A stretch of DNA of 38,034 nt from Paludibacteraceae bacterium (GTDB lineage Bacteria > Bacteroidota > Bacteroidia > Bacteroidales > Paludibacteraceae), in assembly GCA_017938155.1 (NCBI GenBank), contig JAGBCD010000031.1, positions 1-38,034 on the forward strand, read 5' to 3'. Both the position numbers and the translations under genes were made by a program. The notes under the pieces were generated by a model. It worked only from the letters and a program-made list of their open reading frames with translations. It ran no database searches and was not told the origin of the DNA. Of this stretch, positions 1-8,452 are shown in pieces. Each line of letters starts with the position of its first letter. Position 1 is the first letter of the stretch.

Positions 1-140
1 CACTCAAACAATATATTAGATACTATAATTACGATCGGATTAAACTTAAACTAAAAATGAGTCCGGTAAAATACCGAACTCACTTTCAAAATATAGTTAA
101 CTAGATTTATTAATCTGTCCAACTTTTTGGGGGCACCTCA
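1..140 (+). mobile_element. Right end of an IS3-family insertion sequence (left copy)
   Basis: These 140 bases are identical, in reverse complement, to 37894-38033. The inner boundary is set by where the copies stop matching (141 versus 37893). The terminal repeat at 116-140, read inward, starts TGAGGTGCCCCC and continues AAAAAGTTGGACAG, resembling the IS150-type IS3 family repeats (CCCCAAAAAGTTGGACA core) and starting with the family's TG. The upstream frame encodes the end of an OrfB transposase. Only the right end is present; the element continues beyond base 1. Family assignment rests on the terminal repeat and the OrfB tail; subgroup is an inference. Confidence 0.88.
3..104 (+). CDS. IS3-family transposase OrfB, C-terminal fragment (left copy)
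   Basis: An open frame enters from the window edge and stops at TAG 102-104, giving 33 residues. The peptide contains YIRYYNYDRIKLKLK followed by MSPVKYRT. This matches the usual end of IS3-family OrfB integrases (YI-YYN--RI---LK---SP--YR). The catalytic DDE residues would lie upstream, outside the window. The stop is 36 bases from the element's end, as expected for an IS3 right end. The same tail is encoded on the minus strand at the other window edge. Confidence 0.85.
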   Translation, partial: LKQYIRYYNYDRIKLKLKMSPVKYRTHFQNIVN

Positions 141-157
141 GCTTTTGGGTCTTTTTT

Positions 158-188
158 TTGTTTATTAGCAAAAAAAATGTTACTTTTG
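158..188 (+). promoter_or_regulatory. Bacteroidetes-type promoter for the polysaccharide cluster
   Basis: TTG at 158-160, a 20-base spacer, then TACTTTTG at 181-188, an exact TAnnTTTG match. It sits just inside the insertion-sequence boundary at 140 and is not part of the element. Transcription would start near 195 and run into the polymerase gene. The rest of 141-251 is AT-rich with no gene visible. Confidence 0.75.
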
Positions 189-251
189 CAACCAATTGTG
201 TAAAAAGAGATAGTACAGTTGAATTTTGGATAAACTATCGTGTTGAATACT

Positions 252-1445
252 ATGACAAGTCTAATCTTGATGAGTTGTATATTGTTGGTTGCAAGTTTGC
301 TTTTTTCTCGCCGTAAATGGTATGCTCCTGCTGTGCTATCAATGCTTGTATGGTTTGTTGTCTTTGTTGCTTATTCTTTGATTGATAAAGGAATGCACCC
401 GTTTAAAGAATCAACGGTTTTGATTCTCTCTACGTGGATGATTGTTTTTTGTGTTTCTACATGGATAGCTCAATCTATATACGTGAAACCATTGCTAAAA
501 GATGTAAGAACAAGTGTTGTTGCTCGCGACATATATTACTATTTTTCTTTACTTTCTATTCCGTTTTTAATTTTTGACGTTGTCATGGTAATTCGTCATG
601 CATCTATGAGCAACGTTTTTACTGTCTTGAGAGATGCAAATGTGTCGGAAAATTCCCAAGGAATTCGTACTACTGGTTTTTTTGTGATATTTTGGTTGGT
701 TAGTTTTCTAATGGAGTTACAGGTTGCAAATCGCAAGAACATGGGTAGGTTGTTGTTGTTGTTGTTATTAAACCTATTGTATGTGGTTGTTTCAATGGGA
801 AAGATTAATTTGCTTATTTTGGGTCTTTCTTCCTTGATAGTATTGTCCAAGAAGGGTGTTGTAAAGTTTAGACACCTCATTTGTGTAGGCTTGATAATGT
901 GTGTAGCCTTTGTGGGAATTCAATCAATGCGCGGTGCTTATTCTTCGATGGAGAAGTTTGCAGCCCTATATTTGACAAGTAGTGTGGCAAATTTAAATAC
1001 GCATTTAGAACCTAAATCGGCGGAAAGGCCTTGTGAAAATACGTTTAGGATATACTATGCAATCAAATCCAAATTAGATGGTGGTAAGACTATACCCGTT
1101 GATACGAATCTTAAATTTTATCAAATCCCTATAGGTAAACATACTTATTGGTCCAATACCTACACTGTATTGTATCCTTTTTATGTTGATTTTGGTACTG
1201 TTGGAGTTGTGATATTTGCTATTTTTTTAGGTTTGTTTTATGGATATTTGTTTAAAACATCTGAAGACAATTCCTCCTATGCTTTGATCTTGTATTCCAT
1301 TCTCTCCTCTAGCATCGTGCTACATTTTTTTGCTGATACTTTTTTTATGATTTTGTCTCAAACAATCCAATACATAATTGTGGCATTGATACCCTTTGTA
1401 ATTAGTAAATACAATTTATTTGCATCATACTCAAAAAAATCATGA
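252..1445 (+). CDS. Wzy-like oligosaccharide repeat-unit polymerase (membrane protein)
   Basis: Predicted inner-membrane polymerase that joins lipid-linked glycan repeat units into surface polysaccharide. The 397-residue protein is almost entirely hydrophobic helices with short loops and one larger hydrophilic loop at about residues 235-300, the layout of Wzy/O-antigen polymerases. Family sequence identity is low, so the call rests on topology plus four glycosyltransferases directly downstream. An ATG at 252 is preferred over GTG at 240. A leucine run comes from five TTG triplets at 750-764; changes in triplet number would not shift the frame. The stop overlaps the next start (ATGA). An O-antigen ligase-like protein is the main alternative. 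Confidence 0.7.
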   Translation: MTSLILMSCILLVASLLFSRRKWYAPAVLSMLVWFVVFVAYSLIDKGMHPFKESTVLILSTWMIVFCVSTWIAQSIYVKPLLKDVRTSVVARDIYYYFSLLSIPFLIFDVVMVIRHASMSNVFTVLRDANVSENSQGIRTTGFFVIFWLVSFLMELQVANRKNMGRLLLLLLLNLLYVVVSMGKINLLILGLSSLIVLSKKGVVKFRHLICVGLIMCVAFVGIQSMRGAYSSMEKFAALYLTSSVANLNTHLEPKSAERPCENTFRIYYAIKSKLDGGKTIPVDTNLKFYQIPIGKHTYWSNTYTVLYPFYVDFGTVGVVIFAIFLGLFYGYLFKTSEDNSSYALILYSILSSSIVLHFFADTFFMILSQTIQYIIVALIPFVISKYNLFASYSKKS

Positions 1446-2350
1446 TAGATATATTATTAGCTACGTATAATGGTGAAAAATATATAGAACAACAAATTGA
1501 TTCTATACGATGTCAAACCTACTGCGATTGGCAATTGTTGATTCATGATGATGGTTCAACAGATAATACGATAGATATTGTCAAAAATCTATCTTTGAGA
1601 GATAGTAGAATCAAATTGATAGAGGATGGTGTTGTGCATTTAGGGGTTGCTAAGCATTTTATCCATCTTTTGAAATATTCAACGAGTCCTTTTGTAATGT
1701 TTTGTGATCAAGATGATATATGGTTGGAAAACAAAGTTGAACGGATGTTTTCTGTTATAGCGAAACAGGATTCTACTATTCCCCAAGTGGTATATTCTAA
1801 TGCCTATTTATGGAATCCTGAAAAGGGTATTTATGCTTCTAAAAACACATTAACTTATCCAACAACCCTTCAACAAGCATTGTTTTTGAATACGGGCATA
1901 CAAGGTGCGTCAGCTATTTTTAATTTACCGATGTGTATCGTTTTGCAACGTGAGTTGAAGTATTATGCGATGCATGACCATGTATTATTGTTGTTGGGTA
2001 TTACACTTGGAGAGGTTCACTATTTGAATGAGCCTTTAATGAAATATCGTCAGCATTCAAATAATGTAACAGGAAATGCTCCTGGCAGTATAAGAAAAAA
2101 ACTATTATTGATGTGGAAACATCGGAATATTCCTCTTGTTAGCCGAACACATTATGATGGATTACGTGCATTCTATGATGAGTTTAATCAGGACCTATCC
2201 TCCAAGGATAGACAACTGATTGAAGTGTTTTTGGGAATGCCGAGTGATAGTTTCTTACGTAGATTATTTTTGATATCACGCAATCGTTTTAAAATATTTG
2301 ATTCAACCACATTATTAATTCTAAAGGCTTGTTTACGAAAGTACATATAA
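1442..2350 (+). CDS. Glycosyltransferase family 2 (rhamnosyltransferase-like)
   Basis: Predicted cytoplasmic or membrane-associated GT-A enzyme adding one sugar to a lipid-linked glycan. The N-terminal domain opens with a typical GT2 strand (ILLATYNGEKYI), has the nucleotide-binding DDGSTDNT at residues 36-43, and the metal-binding DQDD at 89-92 followed by IW. DQDDIW is common in Bacteroidetes and streptococcal enzymes annotated as rhamnosyltransferases, but donor and acceptor cannot be read from the sequence. At 302 residues the length is normal. Its start overlaps the polymerase stop by four bases, so the two are probably translationally coupled. A 57-base gap with no convincing promoter precedes the next gene. 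Confidence 0.85.
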   Translation: MIDILLATYNGEKYIEQQIDSIRCQTYCDWQLLIHDDGSTDNTIDIVKNLSLRDSRIKLIEDGVVHLGVAKHFIHLLKYSTSPFVMFCDQDDIWLENKVERMFSVIAKQDSTIPQVVYSNAYLWNPEKGIYASKNTLTYPTTLQQALFLNTGIQGASAIFNLPMCIVLQRELKYYAMHDHVLLLLGITLGEVHYLNEPLMKYRQHSNNVTGNAPGSIRKKLLLMWKHRNIPLVSRTHYDGLRAFYDEFNQDLSSKDRQLIEVFLGMPSDSFLRRLFLISRNRFKIFDSTTLLILKACLRKYI

Positions 2351-2407
2351 ATCCTATTAGGTAAACGTGTGTCATTGAATGAAAGATAATTATATTTTGT
2401 TAGTCCC

Positions 2408-3526
2408 ATGAAGCGAGTTCTTATAGACGGAACCACCATCTCAAAAAAAATAGACGGCCTTTCTCAATATATACTCAATGTTGTTAAATACATTGATACT
2501 GCCAATATAGACTATACATTAATAGTTCGTCCAGATCAATGTCCTGAAGAGTATTTGGATATATTTAAAAGTAAAGGAATAGATATAGAAGAAGTAATGA
2601 TTCCATCTATAGGCCCATTGAGAGAATATAGGTTTAGAAAATATCTTCGCGAACATCAAATATACGATGCGGCATTTGTGCCATCCAATCAGTTTCCTGT
2701 TTCGTTGACTATCCCATCGTTGTACACCGTTCATGATATTATTTATGAGCAGTATCCGGAGCAGTTAGGTAAAATGGGATGGTTGAAGTCTAAATTTTTG
2801 CATTGGAATGTATCGTCAGGCATGCAATTGTCAAAGAAAGTAATAGCTGTTTCCAATTATACTCGCCAAGAGTTGCTTAGGATACATGGAAAAAAGTTCC
2901 AAGATAAAATTTCTGTCGTTTATGAAGGTTGGGAGCATTTGCAACAACGGCACACACATATGCCCAAGTGTTCTATTTTTGATCGATATTTGTTGTATGT
3001 AGGAAGTTCAAGGGGGCATAAAAACCTAAATGGCTTGATGGCTGCGATTCAATTGTGTAAAGAACAAATTCCAAGTGATATGGGATTGATAATTGTAGGA
3101 AATAATTCGATGTTATCATCGCAGCAATTACATCTTATAGAAAAACTGAATAGTCAACGAAAAATCATTCATTTAACAGGATGGATTAGTAATGATGAGT
3201 TGTCAGGTTACTTTCAACATGCAGAGGGTTTGATATTTCCATCTTTATGTGAAGGTTTCGGAATACCTGTTTTAGAGGCATATTATTACCAATTGCCATT
3301 ATTGTTAAGCAATTGTTCTTCTTTGCCTGAAGTAGCAGGGGATGCTGCTATTTATTTCAACCCTCTTTCACCAGATGATATGGCAGATAAGATCGTTTCC
3401 TTTATAAATATGGAAAGCGGAGAAAAGAAAAAATTGATAGCATTAGGATCAAATCGGTTGTTGAATTTTAGTTGGAAAATCACAGCTAAAGAGATAGATA
3501 AGATGATAGTCGAGTTAGTAAATTAA
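2408..3526 (+). CDS. Glycosyltransferase family 4
   Basis: GT-B fold retaining glycosyltransferase, 372 residues. The N-terminal half starts with a GT4-like segment (IDGTTISKKIDGLSQYI). The C-terminal half carries the diagnostic donor-site region near residues 278-310: FPSLCEGFGIPVLEA with the EX7E pair, followed by a SSLPEVAGDAA segment. VGSSRGHKNL near residue 200 is the usual start of the second Rossmann domain. It most resembles mannosyl- or rhamnosyltransferases of capsule and LPS clusters, but specificity is not inferable. It is the third gene of the cluster and is followed after four bases by the next glycosyltransferase. Confidence 0.85.
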   Translation: MKRVLIDGTTISKKIDGLSQYILNVVKYIDTANIDYTLIVRPDQCPEEYLDIFKSKGIDIEEVMIPSIGPLREYRFRKYLREHQIYDAAFVPSNQFPVSLTIPSLYTVHDIIYEQYPEQLGKMGWLKSKFLHWNVSSGMQLSKKVIAVSNYTRQELLRIHGKKFQDKISVVYEGWEHLQQRHTHMPKCSIFDRYLLYVGSSRGHKNLNGLMAAIQLCKEQIPSDMGLIIVGNNSMLSSQQLHLIEKLNSQRKIIHLTGWISNDELSGYFQHAEGLIFPSLCEGFGIPVLEAYYYQLPLLLSNCSSLPEVAGDAAIYFNPLSPDDMADKIVSFINMESGEKKKLIALGSNRLLNFSWKITAKEIDKMIVELVN

Positions 3527-3533
3527 GTCAGTG

Positions 3534-4664
3534 ATGAATAATAAAAAATTAGCTTTTGTAGGAAATAGTGCTCAAACAATGATTAACTTCCGTTATGGAG
3601 TTATGAAAAGTTTAGCTCAATCGGGATATAATGTTTATGTGATAGCACCTAAAGATTGTGATGTGTTAATCTTTAGAAAAGCTTCAATTAATTTTATTCC
3701 TATAGAAATTGACTGTAAGGGGGTAAATCCCTTTAGAGATTTAGCTTTGGTGCGTCAATTAAGGAACTTGTACAAAAAAGAAAAATTTGATGTTGTTTTC
3801 CATTACACGATAAAACCAGTGATTTATGGTGGTTGGGCATCTCATCTGGTAGGAATAAAACAAATATCAGTTATAACAGGTTTGGGGTATACTTTTATTA
3901 ACAAAGGTTGGTTGAATCGATTAGTTAAGAGGTTGTATCGTTCCTCATTAAGTGGTGCCAATGAAGTTTGGTTTTTGAATCAAGAAGACCGAACGCTATT
4001 TGTGGAGCAAGAGATTGTTAGTAAGTTTAAGACTCGTGTAATAAATGGAGAAGGTGTCAATTTGGATCATTATAAACCGATACCTAATTCCTGTCATCAA
4101 AAGTTTTCGTTTTTGTTTATTGGCCGTGTTTTATGGGATAAAGGGGTAGGTGAATTTGTTGAGGCAGCAAAGGTGGTTAAAAAACAACATCCTCATATAC
4201 AATTTAATATTTTAGGTCCTTTGGGGGCGAGTAATCCTGCATCTATTTCACAAGAACAGATGGAACAGTGGGAACATTTGGGAGTCGTTCGTTATTTGGG
4301 AGAGACAACGGATGTTGTTCCTTATATTTCCTCTGCATCTTGTATTGTATTGCCTTCATATAGAGAGGGTATATCGCGAGTATTGCTTGAATCTGCAGCC
4401 ATGGAGCGTCCGATTATTGCTTCAAATGTTCCTGGGTGTAGAGAGATTGTTTTGAATGGAGAAAGTGGATTTTTGTGTGAACCTCAAAATGTAAGTAGTT
4501 TAATAGCCTGTATGATGCATATGCTATCTTTGAGCGCAGATGAGTGTATGAACTTCGGCAAAAAAGGACGTTTGCATGTAAAGGAACTTTATGATGAGCA
4601 GTTAACCATCAATATATACAAAAATCGTCTCAATGAATTGCTTCCAGAAATAAATCATGTTTAA
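3534..4664 (+). CDS. Glycosyltransferase family 4, PglA/WbnH-like
   Basis: GT-B enzyme of 376 residues. Features typical of transferases adding the second sugar to an undecaprenyl-diphosphate-linked amino sugar are the opening AFVGNSAQTMINFRYGVM, the segment HYTIKPVIYGGWASHL and then ITGLGYTF. The donor-site motif is PSYREGISRVLLESAAMERP with its EX7E pair. ATG at 3534 is preferred to the in-frame GTG at 3531. It lies seven bases after the previous stop and overlaps the next gene by eight bases. Such enzymes usually sit beside a PglC-type initiating transferase; none is present here, so it may lie beyond the left insertion sequence. The second-sugar role is inference from family resemblance. 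Confidence 0.82.
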   Translation: MNNKKLAFVGNSAQTMINFRYGVMKSLAQSGYNVYVIAPKDCDVLIFRKASINFIPIEIDCKGVNPFRDLALVRQLRNLYKKEKFDVVFHYTIKPVIYGGWASHLVGIKQISVITGLGYTFINKGWLNRLVKRLYRSSLSGANEVWFLNQEDRTLFVEQEIVSKFKTRVINGEGVNLDHYKPIPNSCHQKFSFLFIGRVLWDKGVGEFVEAAKVVKKQHPHIQFNILGPLGASNPASISQEQMEQWEHLGVVRYLGETTDVVPYISSASCIVLPSYREGISRVLLESAAMERPIIASNVPGCREIVLNGESGFLCEPQNVSSLIACMMHMLSLSADECMNFGKKGRLHVKELYDEQLTINIYKNRLNELLPEINHV

Positions 4665-5490
4665 TATTTCAATAGTTCTATATAAACCTCGTTGGCAGCA
4701 AGAATTGCTACCACTCTTGGAAGAGTTATTAAAGATTCGTTCCTTAAGGACTATTTATTTGGTAGATAACTCTCCCCAAAAAACAGATGTAATACCGATT
4801 AGTTCAAAGAAAATCAAATATATTTTTGTAGGTGAAAATATTGGTTATGGAAGGGGGCATAATATAGCGATACGAGAAACAATTTATCAACGGCTATCTC
4901 ATCATTTAGTGATGAATAGTGACATCAAGGTTGATAGAGAGGATGTGGAGAAATTGTACGATTTTTTATCTTCCAATGATCAAGTGGGTGTCTTAATGCC
5001 TAAGGTAACTAATCCTAATGGAGATGTACAATACCTATGTAAATTGCTTCCTTCTCCAATGGATGTCTTTGGAAGAAGATTTTTACCAAGTAGTTGGATA
5101 AGAACTCGAAATGATCGCTACGAATTGAGGGGGGCGGATTATAGTCGTCCGATGAATGTGCCTTATTTGAGTGGATGTTTTATGTTTTTGCGTACCGAGG
5201 CAGTCTTTAAGGCACGTCTATTTGATGAGCGTTTTTTTATGTATCCAGAAGATGTTGATTTGACCCGACGTATACATAGAGACTATCTAACTCTGTATTA
5301 TCCATCAGTTACAATCATACACGATCATGCCAAAGAATCTTATCACAACCTTCGATTGCTATGGATTCATTGCGTCAATATGTGCAAATACTTCAACAAA
5401 TGGGGATGGTTTTTTGATCGAGAGCGTCGCTTGGTAAATAAACAAGTATATAATCAACTTGTGTCAAAGGGTAAGCAATCGATAAATTAA
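4657..5490 (+). CDS. Glycosyltransferase family 2 (WbbL/rhamnosyltransferase-like)
   Basis: GT2 enzyme of 277 residues. Visible signatures are YLVDNSP at 34-40, GENIGYGRGHN at 59-69, the metal-site MNSD at 86-89, SGCFMF at 172-177 and FMYPEDVDL at 194-202. This set is typical of the WbbL-type rhamnosyltransferases, although the donor is not proven. It overlaps the upstream gene by eight bases and is the last gene of the polysaccharide cluster. Its last 27 bases overlap, tail to tail, the end of the exchanger gene on the opposite strand, and no terminator lies between them. Confidence 0.84.
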   Translation: MFNISIVLYKPRWQQELLPLLEELLKIRSLRTIYLVDNSPQKTDVIPISSKKIKYIFVGENIGYGRGHNIAIRETIYQRLSHHLVMNSDIKVDREDVEKLYDFLSSNDQVGVLMPKVTNPNGDVQYLCKLLPSPMDVFGRRFLPSSWIRTRNDRYELRGADYSRPMNVPYLSGCFMFLRTEAVFKARLFDERFFMYPEDVDLTRRIHRDYLTLYYPSVTIIHDHAKESYHNLRLLWIHCVNMCKYFNKWGWFFDRERRLVNKQVYNQLVSKGKQSIN

Positions 5491-6495
5491 GTAACAAATA
5501 TAGATTGTTAGAAGGATAATTCCATGCCATCTTTTTATTTCATGTTTTTTGGTAAAATACACAAAAAGCATAATGAAAATACTTCCCAAAGTAACCATCA
5601 AGGCATCTAACCATAACCCCGAATAGGTTGGTAGTGGAGTTACGATGGCGCTCATGCCTAAAATAAAGAAGACATTGAAGATATTACTACCTAAAATGTT
5701 TCCTAATGCAATATCACAATTTCCTTTTGCAGCAGCAATACAAGAAGTGGCAAGTTCGGGTAATGATGTACCGAGTGCAACAATGGTAAGACCGATAATA
5801 GCATCGCTTACTCCAAGGTGTTGTGCAATACTAGTGGCACTTTTAACAATTAACTCCCCACCCAAAACCAAGCATGATAGTCCTAAAATAATTAGCAACA
5901 AGGCTTTTATTGGACTAATGGGCGTATAGTTATCTTCTTTCTCCGGGTCATTTGTATTCTTGGAAACTTTAAAGCTATGCCATAGAAAAATTATGAAACA
6001 AAGAAGTAATATTATTCCACCAACGCGTGTAATGTATCCCTCTTGTAATGTGAAAGCCCCAAATTTTTGAGAAACATTCCCCCAGGGGGATGTGTATGTT
6101 GCCAATAGTAGTGTTAATATACCTGCTAATATGCTCCATGGAATATCAAAGTCTCGACTTTCTTTCTTTGATGTTATGGGTAAAATGATAGATGTTAATC
6201 CAAGTATAACAAAAATGTTGATATTATTACTTCCCAATACATTGGTGATGGCTATTTCGGTATTATTATTAAGAGCTGCTACCATATTAACAACAAACTC
6301 GGGCATACTGGTGCCAAAAGCAACAACGGTTAGTCCTATTGTTAGGTTGCTAATTCCCATTTTTTTTGCTAATCCACTTGCTCCGTCTATCAACCAATCT
6401 GCTCCAAAAATGAGTAAAACACACCCTATGGCAATAATGGTAATAGAAATAAGTAAGTTTTGACTACTTAATAATGTATTGAGAAAATCAAACAT
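5464..6495 (-). CDS. Calcium/sodium antiporter, YrbG family
   Basis: Inner-membrane exchanger of the Ca2+:cation antiporter superfamily, 343 residues, about ten membrane segments. It shows the internal duplication of the family: repeat one has FGADWLIDGASGLAKKMGIS, then VAFGTSMPEFVVN and NVLGSNNINI. Repeat two has LGGELIVKSATSIAQHLGVS, then VALGTSLPELATS and NILGSNIFNV. The GTS-PE motifs supply the ion-binding acidic residues. It follows ychF after 15 bases on the same strand and is probably co-transcribed from the ychF promoter. The coupled ion (Na+, with or without K+) cannot be decided here. Confidence 0.92.
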   Translation of the reverse strand: MFDFLNTLLSSQNLLISITIIAIGCVLLIFGADWLIDGASGLAKKMGISNLTIGLTVVAFGTSMPEFVVNMVAALNNNTEIAITNVLGSNNINIFVILGLTSIILPITSKKESRDFDIPWSILAGILTLLLATYTSPWGNVSQKFGAFTLQEGYITRVGGIILLLCFIIFLWHSFKVSKNTNDPEKEDNYTPISPIKALLLIILGLSCLVLGGELIVKSATSIAQHLGVSDAIIGLTIVALGTSLPELATSCIAAAKGNCDIALGNILGSNIFNVFFILGMSAIVTPLPTYSGLWLDALMVTLGSIFIMLFVYFTKKHEIKRWHGIILLTIYICYLIYRLLTL

Positions 6496-6510
6496 AAAAA
6501 CTATCAGTTA

Positions 6511-7617
6511 TTAAACGTTAAATAAAAAGTGCATGATATCTCCATCTTGTACGATATACTCTTTACCTTCGATACCTAATTTCCCTGCAGCTCGGCACGC
6601 TGTTTCGCCTCCTAAATTGATGTAATCATCGTACTTAATGACTTCTGCTCTAATAAAACCTCTTTCAAAATCACTATGAATCACTCCTGCACATTGGGGG
6701 GCTTTACTACCAGCTTTGAATGTCCATGCTCTTACTTCATCTGATCCTGCAGTTAAGAAAGTGCGTAAGTTAAGCAATTTATATGCAGACTTAATCAATC
6801 GATTGACCCCAGACTCTTGTAAACCAATTTCTTCAAGAAACAATTGTCTTTCCTCATAGGTTTCTAATTCAGAAATTTCGCTTTCAATTTTTGCAGCAAC
6901 AATAAGCACTTGAGCCATTTCATCCTTCACAGCTTCTATCACTTGGTTGACATATATATTGCCTTTCACCGCACTATTTTCATCTACATTACATACATAT
7001 AAGACGGGTTTGTTTGTTAGTAAAAATAGGTCTTTAGCAATCTCCTCTTCATCCACATTATTCAAGACAACTGAACGTGCATTTTTTCCTTGACTGAGTG
7101 CCTCTTTATAGCGCAAAAGTACCTCAAGGATTGCTTTTGCATGTTTATCTCCTCCTGCTTTTGCTTGCTTTTCCGTTTTTACAATGCGTGCTTCTACGGT
7201 CTCAAGGTCTTTCATTTGTAACTCTGTGTCAATGATTTCCTTATCCCGAATAGGATTGACGCTACCATCCACGTGTACGACATTCTCATCGTCAAAACAT
7301 CTTAGAACATGAATGATGGCATCGGTCTCACGTATGTTAGCTAAAAATTTGTTGCCCAATCCTTCGCCTTTGCTTGCTCCTTTGACTAACCCTGCAATAT
7401 CAACAATTTCAACGGTAGTGGGAATAACTCCTCGAATGGGCTTGCATAATTCTCCTAATTTGATTAATCGTTCGTCTGGAACAGTAATGATACCCACATT
7501 AGGTTCTATGGTGCAAAAAGGAAAATTTGCAGATTGTGCTTTTGCATTGCTGAGACAATTGAAAAGGGTGGATTTTCCGACATTAGGAAGTCCAACGATA
7601 CCACATTGTAATGCCAT
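6511..7617 (-). CDS. ychF: Redox-regulated ATPase YchF (OLA1 family)
   Basis: Ribosome-associated P-loop NTPase of the Obg/YchF group, 368 residues, matching the usual length of about 365. The P-loop GLPNVGKST is at residues 8-16, followed by the YchF-typical NFPFCTIEPNVG. Switch II is DIAGLVKGASKGEGLGNKFL. The C-terminal TGS domain includes TFLTAGSDEVRAWTF and ends with GKEYIVQDGDIMHFLFNV. The G4 position reads NVDE instead of the NKxD of true GTPases, as expected for an ATP-preferring YchF. It is transcribed from its own promoter at 7652-7682 and is followed by the exchanger gene. Confidence 0.97.
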   Translation of the reverse strand: MALQCGIVGLPNVGKSTLFNCLSNAKAQSANFPFCTIEPNVGIITVPDERLIKLGELCKPIRGVIPTTVEIVDIAGLVKGASKGEGLGNKFLANIRETDAIIHVLRCFDDENVVHVDGSVNPIRDKEIIDTELQMKDLETVEARIVKTEKQAKAGGDKHAKAILEVLLRYKEALSQGKNARSVVLNNVDEEEIAKDLFLLTNKPVLYVCNVDENSAVKGNIYVNQVIEAVKDEMAQVLIVAAKIESEISELETYEERQLFLEEIGLQESGVNRLIKSAYKLLNLRTFLTAGSDEVRAWTFKAGSKAPQCAGVIHSDFERGFIRAEVIKYDDYINLGGETACRAAGKLGIEGKEYIVQDGDIMHFLFNV

Positions 7618-7651
7618 ATATATATGAATTTATAATTTGTGACTAAAGTCG

Positions 7652-7682
7652 CAAAGGTACATAAAAAAAATGATATAAACAA
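7652..7682 (-). promoter_or_regulatory. Promoter of ychF
   Basis: On the minus strand, TTG at 7682-7680, a 20-base spacer, then TACCTTTG at 7659-7652. The predicted start of transcription near 7645 gives a leader of about 28 bases to the ychF ATG at 7617. A ten-base palindrome, GACTTTAGTC, covers 7641-7650; no function is claimed for it. Confidence 0.75.
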
Positions 7683-7708
7683 AATGCCCTTAATTTTTCA
7701 TATTTTTA

Positions 7709-7739
7709 TTGTTTAATTGATATATAAGTATTACATTTG
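7709..7739 (+). promoter_or_regulatory. Promoter of the comF-like gene
   Basis: TTG at 7709-7711, a 20-base spacer, then TACATTTG at 7732-7739. The last three bases of this box are the TTG codon that begins the longest open frame, so translation cannot sensibly start there. The ATG at 7758 leaves a short leader of about 13 bases. Confidence 0.72.
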
Positions 7740-7757
7740 TACCATAAAAACAATCAA

Positions 7758-8444
7758 ATGTGTATTGGTGAGAGTGTATTAGCAATGTTTTATCCACGTG
7801 AGTGTTTAATATGTGGACATAGAATTGATACAGATGAAAATATCTGCATCAATTGTATGCGTTCGTTACCGCGTACAGAACATGCGACTTTGAGAAACAA
7901 TAGATTAGAAGATCTATTTGTCAAAGATAACCGATTTGTTAGAGGAGCTGCTTTTTTGTTTTACGATGAAGAAGGTAATATTCGTAGGTTGATACACGAA
8001 CTCAAATATTCAGAAAATCCAAGGCTAGCATATGAATTGGCATACAAAGCAGCTCAGGAGTATGTGTCAACTGATTTTTTTGAAGGAATAGATTGTATTA
8101 TCCCAATTCCTTTACATCCTAGAAGGCTTCGTCAACGGGGATATAATCAATCTTTGTATATTGCAAAAGGCCTGTCGGATGTGACAAAGATTCCGATAGA
8201 CACACAACATCTTTTTCGTGTGCGAAATAACCCTAAACAAGCCCTCAAAATAGGGGAAGAGCGAGAGCGTAATGTATCCAATATATTCAAAACAAGCTAT
8301 CCTGAAGAAATGTTTAGAAAACATATTCTTTTGGTAGATGATGTGATTACATCTGGATTAACGATTCAATCGGCTATGAGCGCAATGAAAACTTTTAAAG
8401 GGTGTAGTATAAGTGTATTTACATTTGTTCACTCTAAACGATGA
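7758..8444 (+). CDS. ComF family protein (amidophosphoribosyltransferase-like)
   Basis: ComF/GntX-type protein with a phosphoribosyltransferase fold; members support DNA uptake or salvage in some bacteria, but the reaction is generally unknown. An N-terminal zinc-ribbon-like pair of cysteine motifs (CLICG and CINC) comes first. The family segment PIPLHPRRLRQRGYNQS is mid-protein, and the PRPP-binding loop ILLVDDVITSGLT lies near the C terminus. The chosen ATG at 7758 gives 228 residues; an upstream in-frame TTG at 7737 overlaps the promoter box and is rejected. The gene stands alone and converges on rodA, with only eight bases between their stops. Confidence 0.92.
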   Translation: MCIGESVLAMFYPRECLICGHRIDTDENICINCMRSLPRTEHATLRNNRLEDLFVKDNRFVRGAAFLFYDEEGNIRRLIHELKYSENPRLAYELAYKAAQEYVSTDFFEGIDCIIPIPLHPRRLRQRGYNQSLYIAKGLSDVTKIPIDTQHLFRVRNNPKQALKIGEERERNVSNIFKTSYPEEMFRKHILLVDDVITSGLTIQSAMSAMKTFKGCSISVFTFVHSKR

Positions 8445-8452
8445 AAGTAGTA

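Noticed and set aside
58-82. Near-perfect 11-base-pair hairpin (TGAGTCCGGTA / TACCGAACTCA), also at 37952-37976
   Set aside because: It looks like a terminator but lies inside the conserved SPVKYR codons of OrfB and has no U-tract, so it is probably incidental to coding.
750-764. Five TTG triplets in the polymerase gene, suggesting phase variation
   Set aside because: A triplet repeat cannot shift the frame, and the leucine run is ordinary for a membrane helix.
596-880. Minus-strand open frame with an asparagine run
   Set aside because: It is the antisense shadow of the TTG/leucine stretch of the polymerase gene; it has no start context or homology.
2391-2399. TATATTTTG before the third cluster gene as a promoter
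   Set aside because: It has three bases instead of two between TA and TTTG and no TTG at the right distance.
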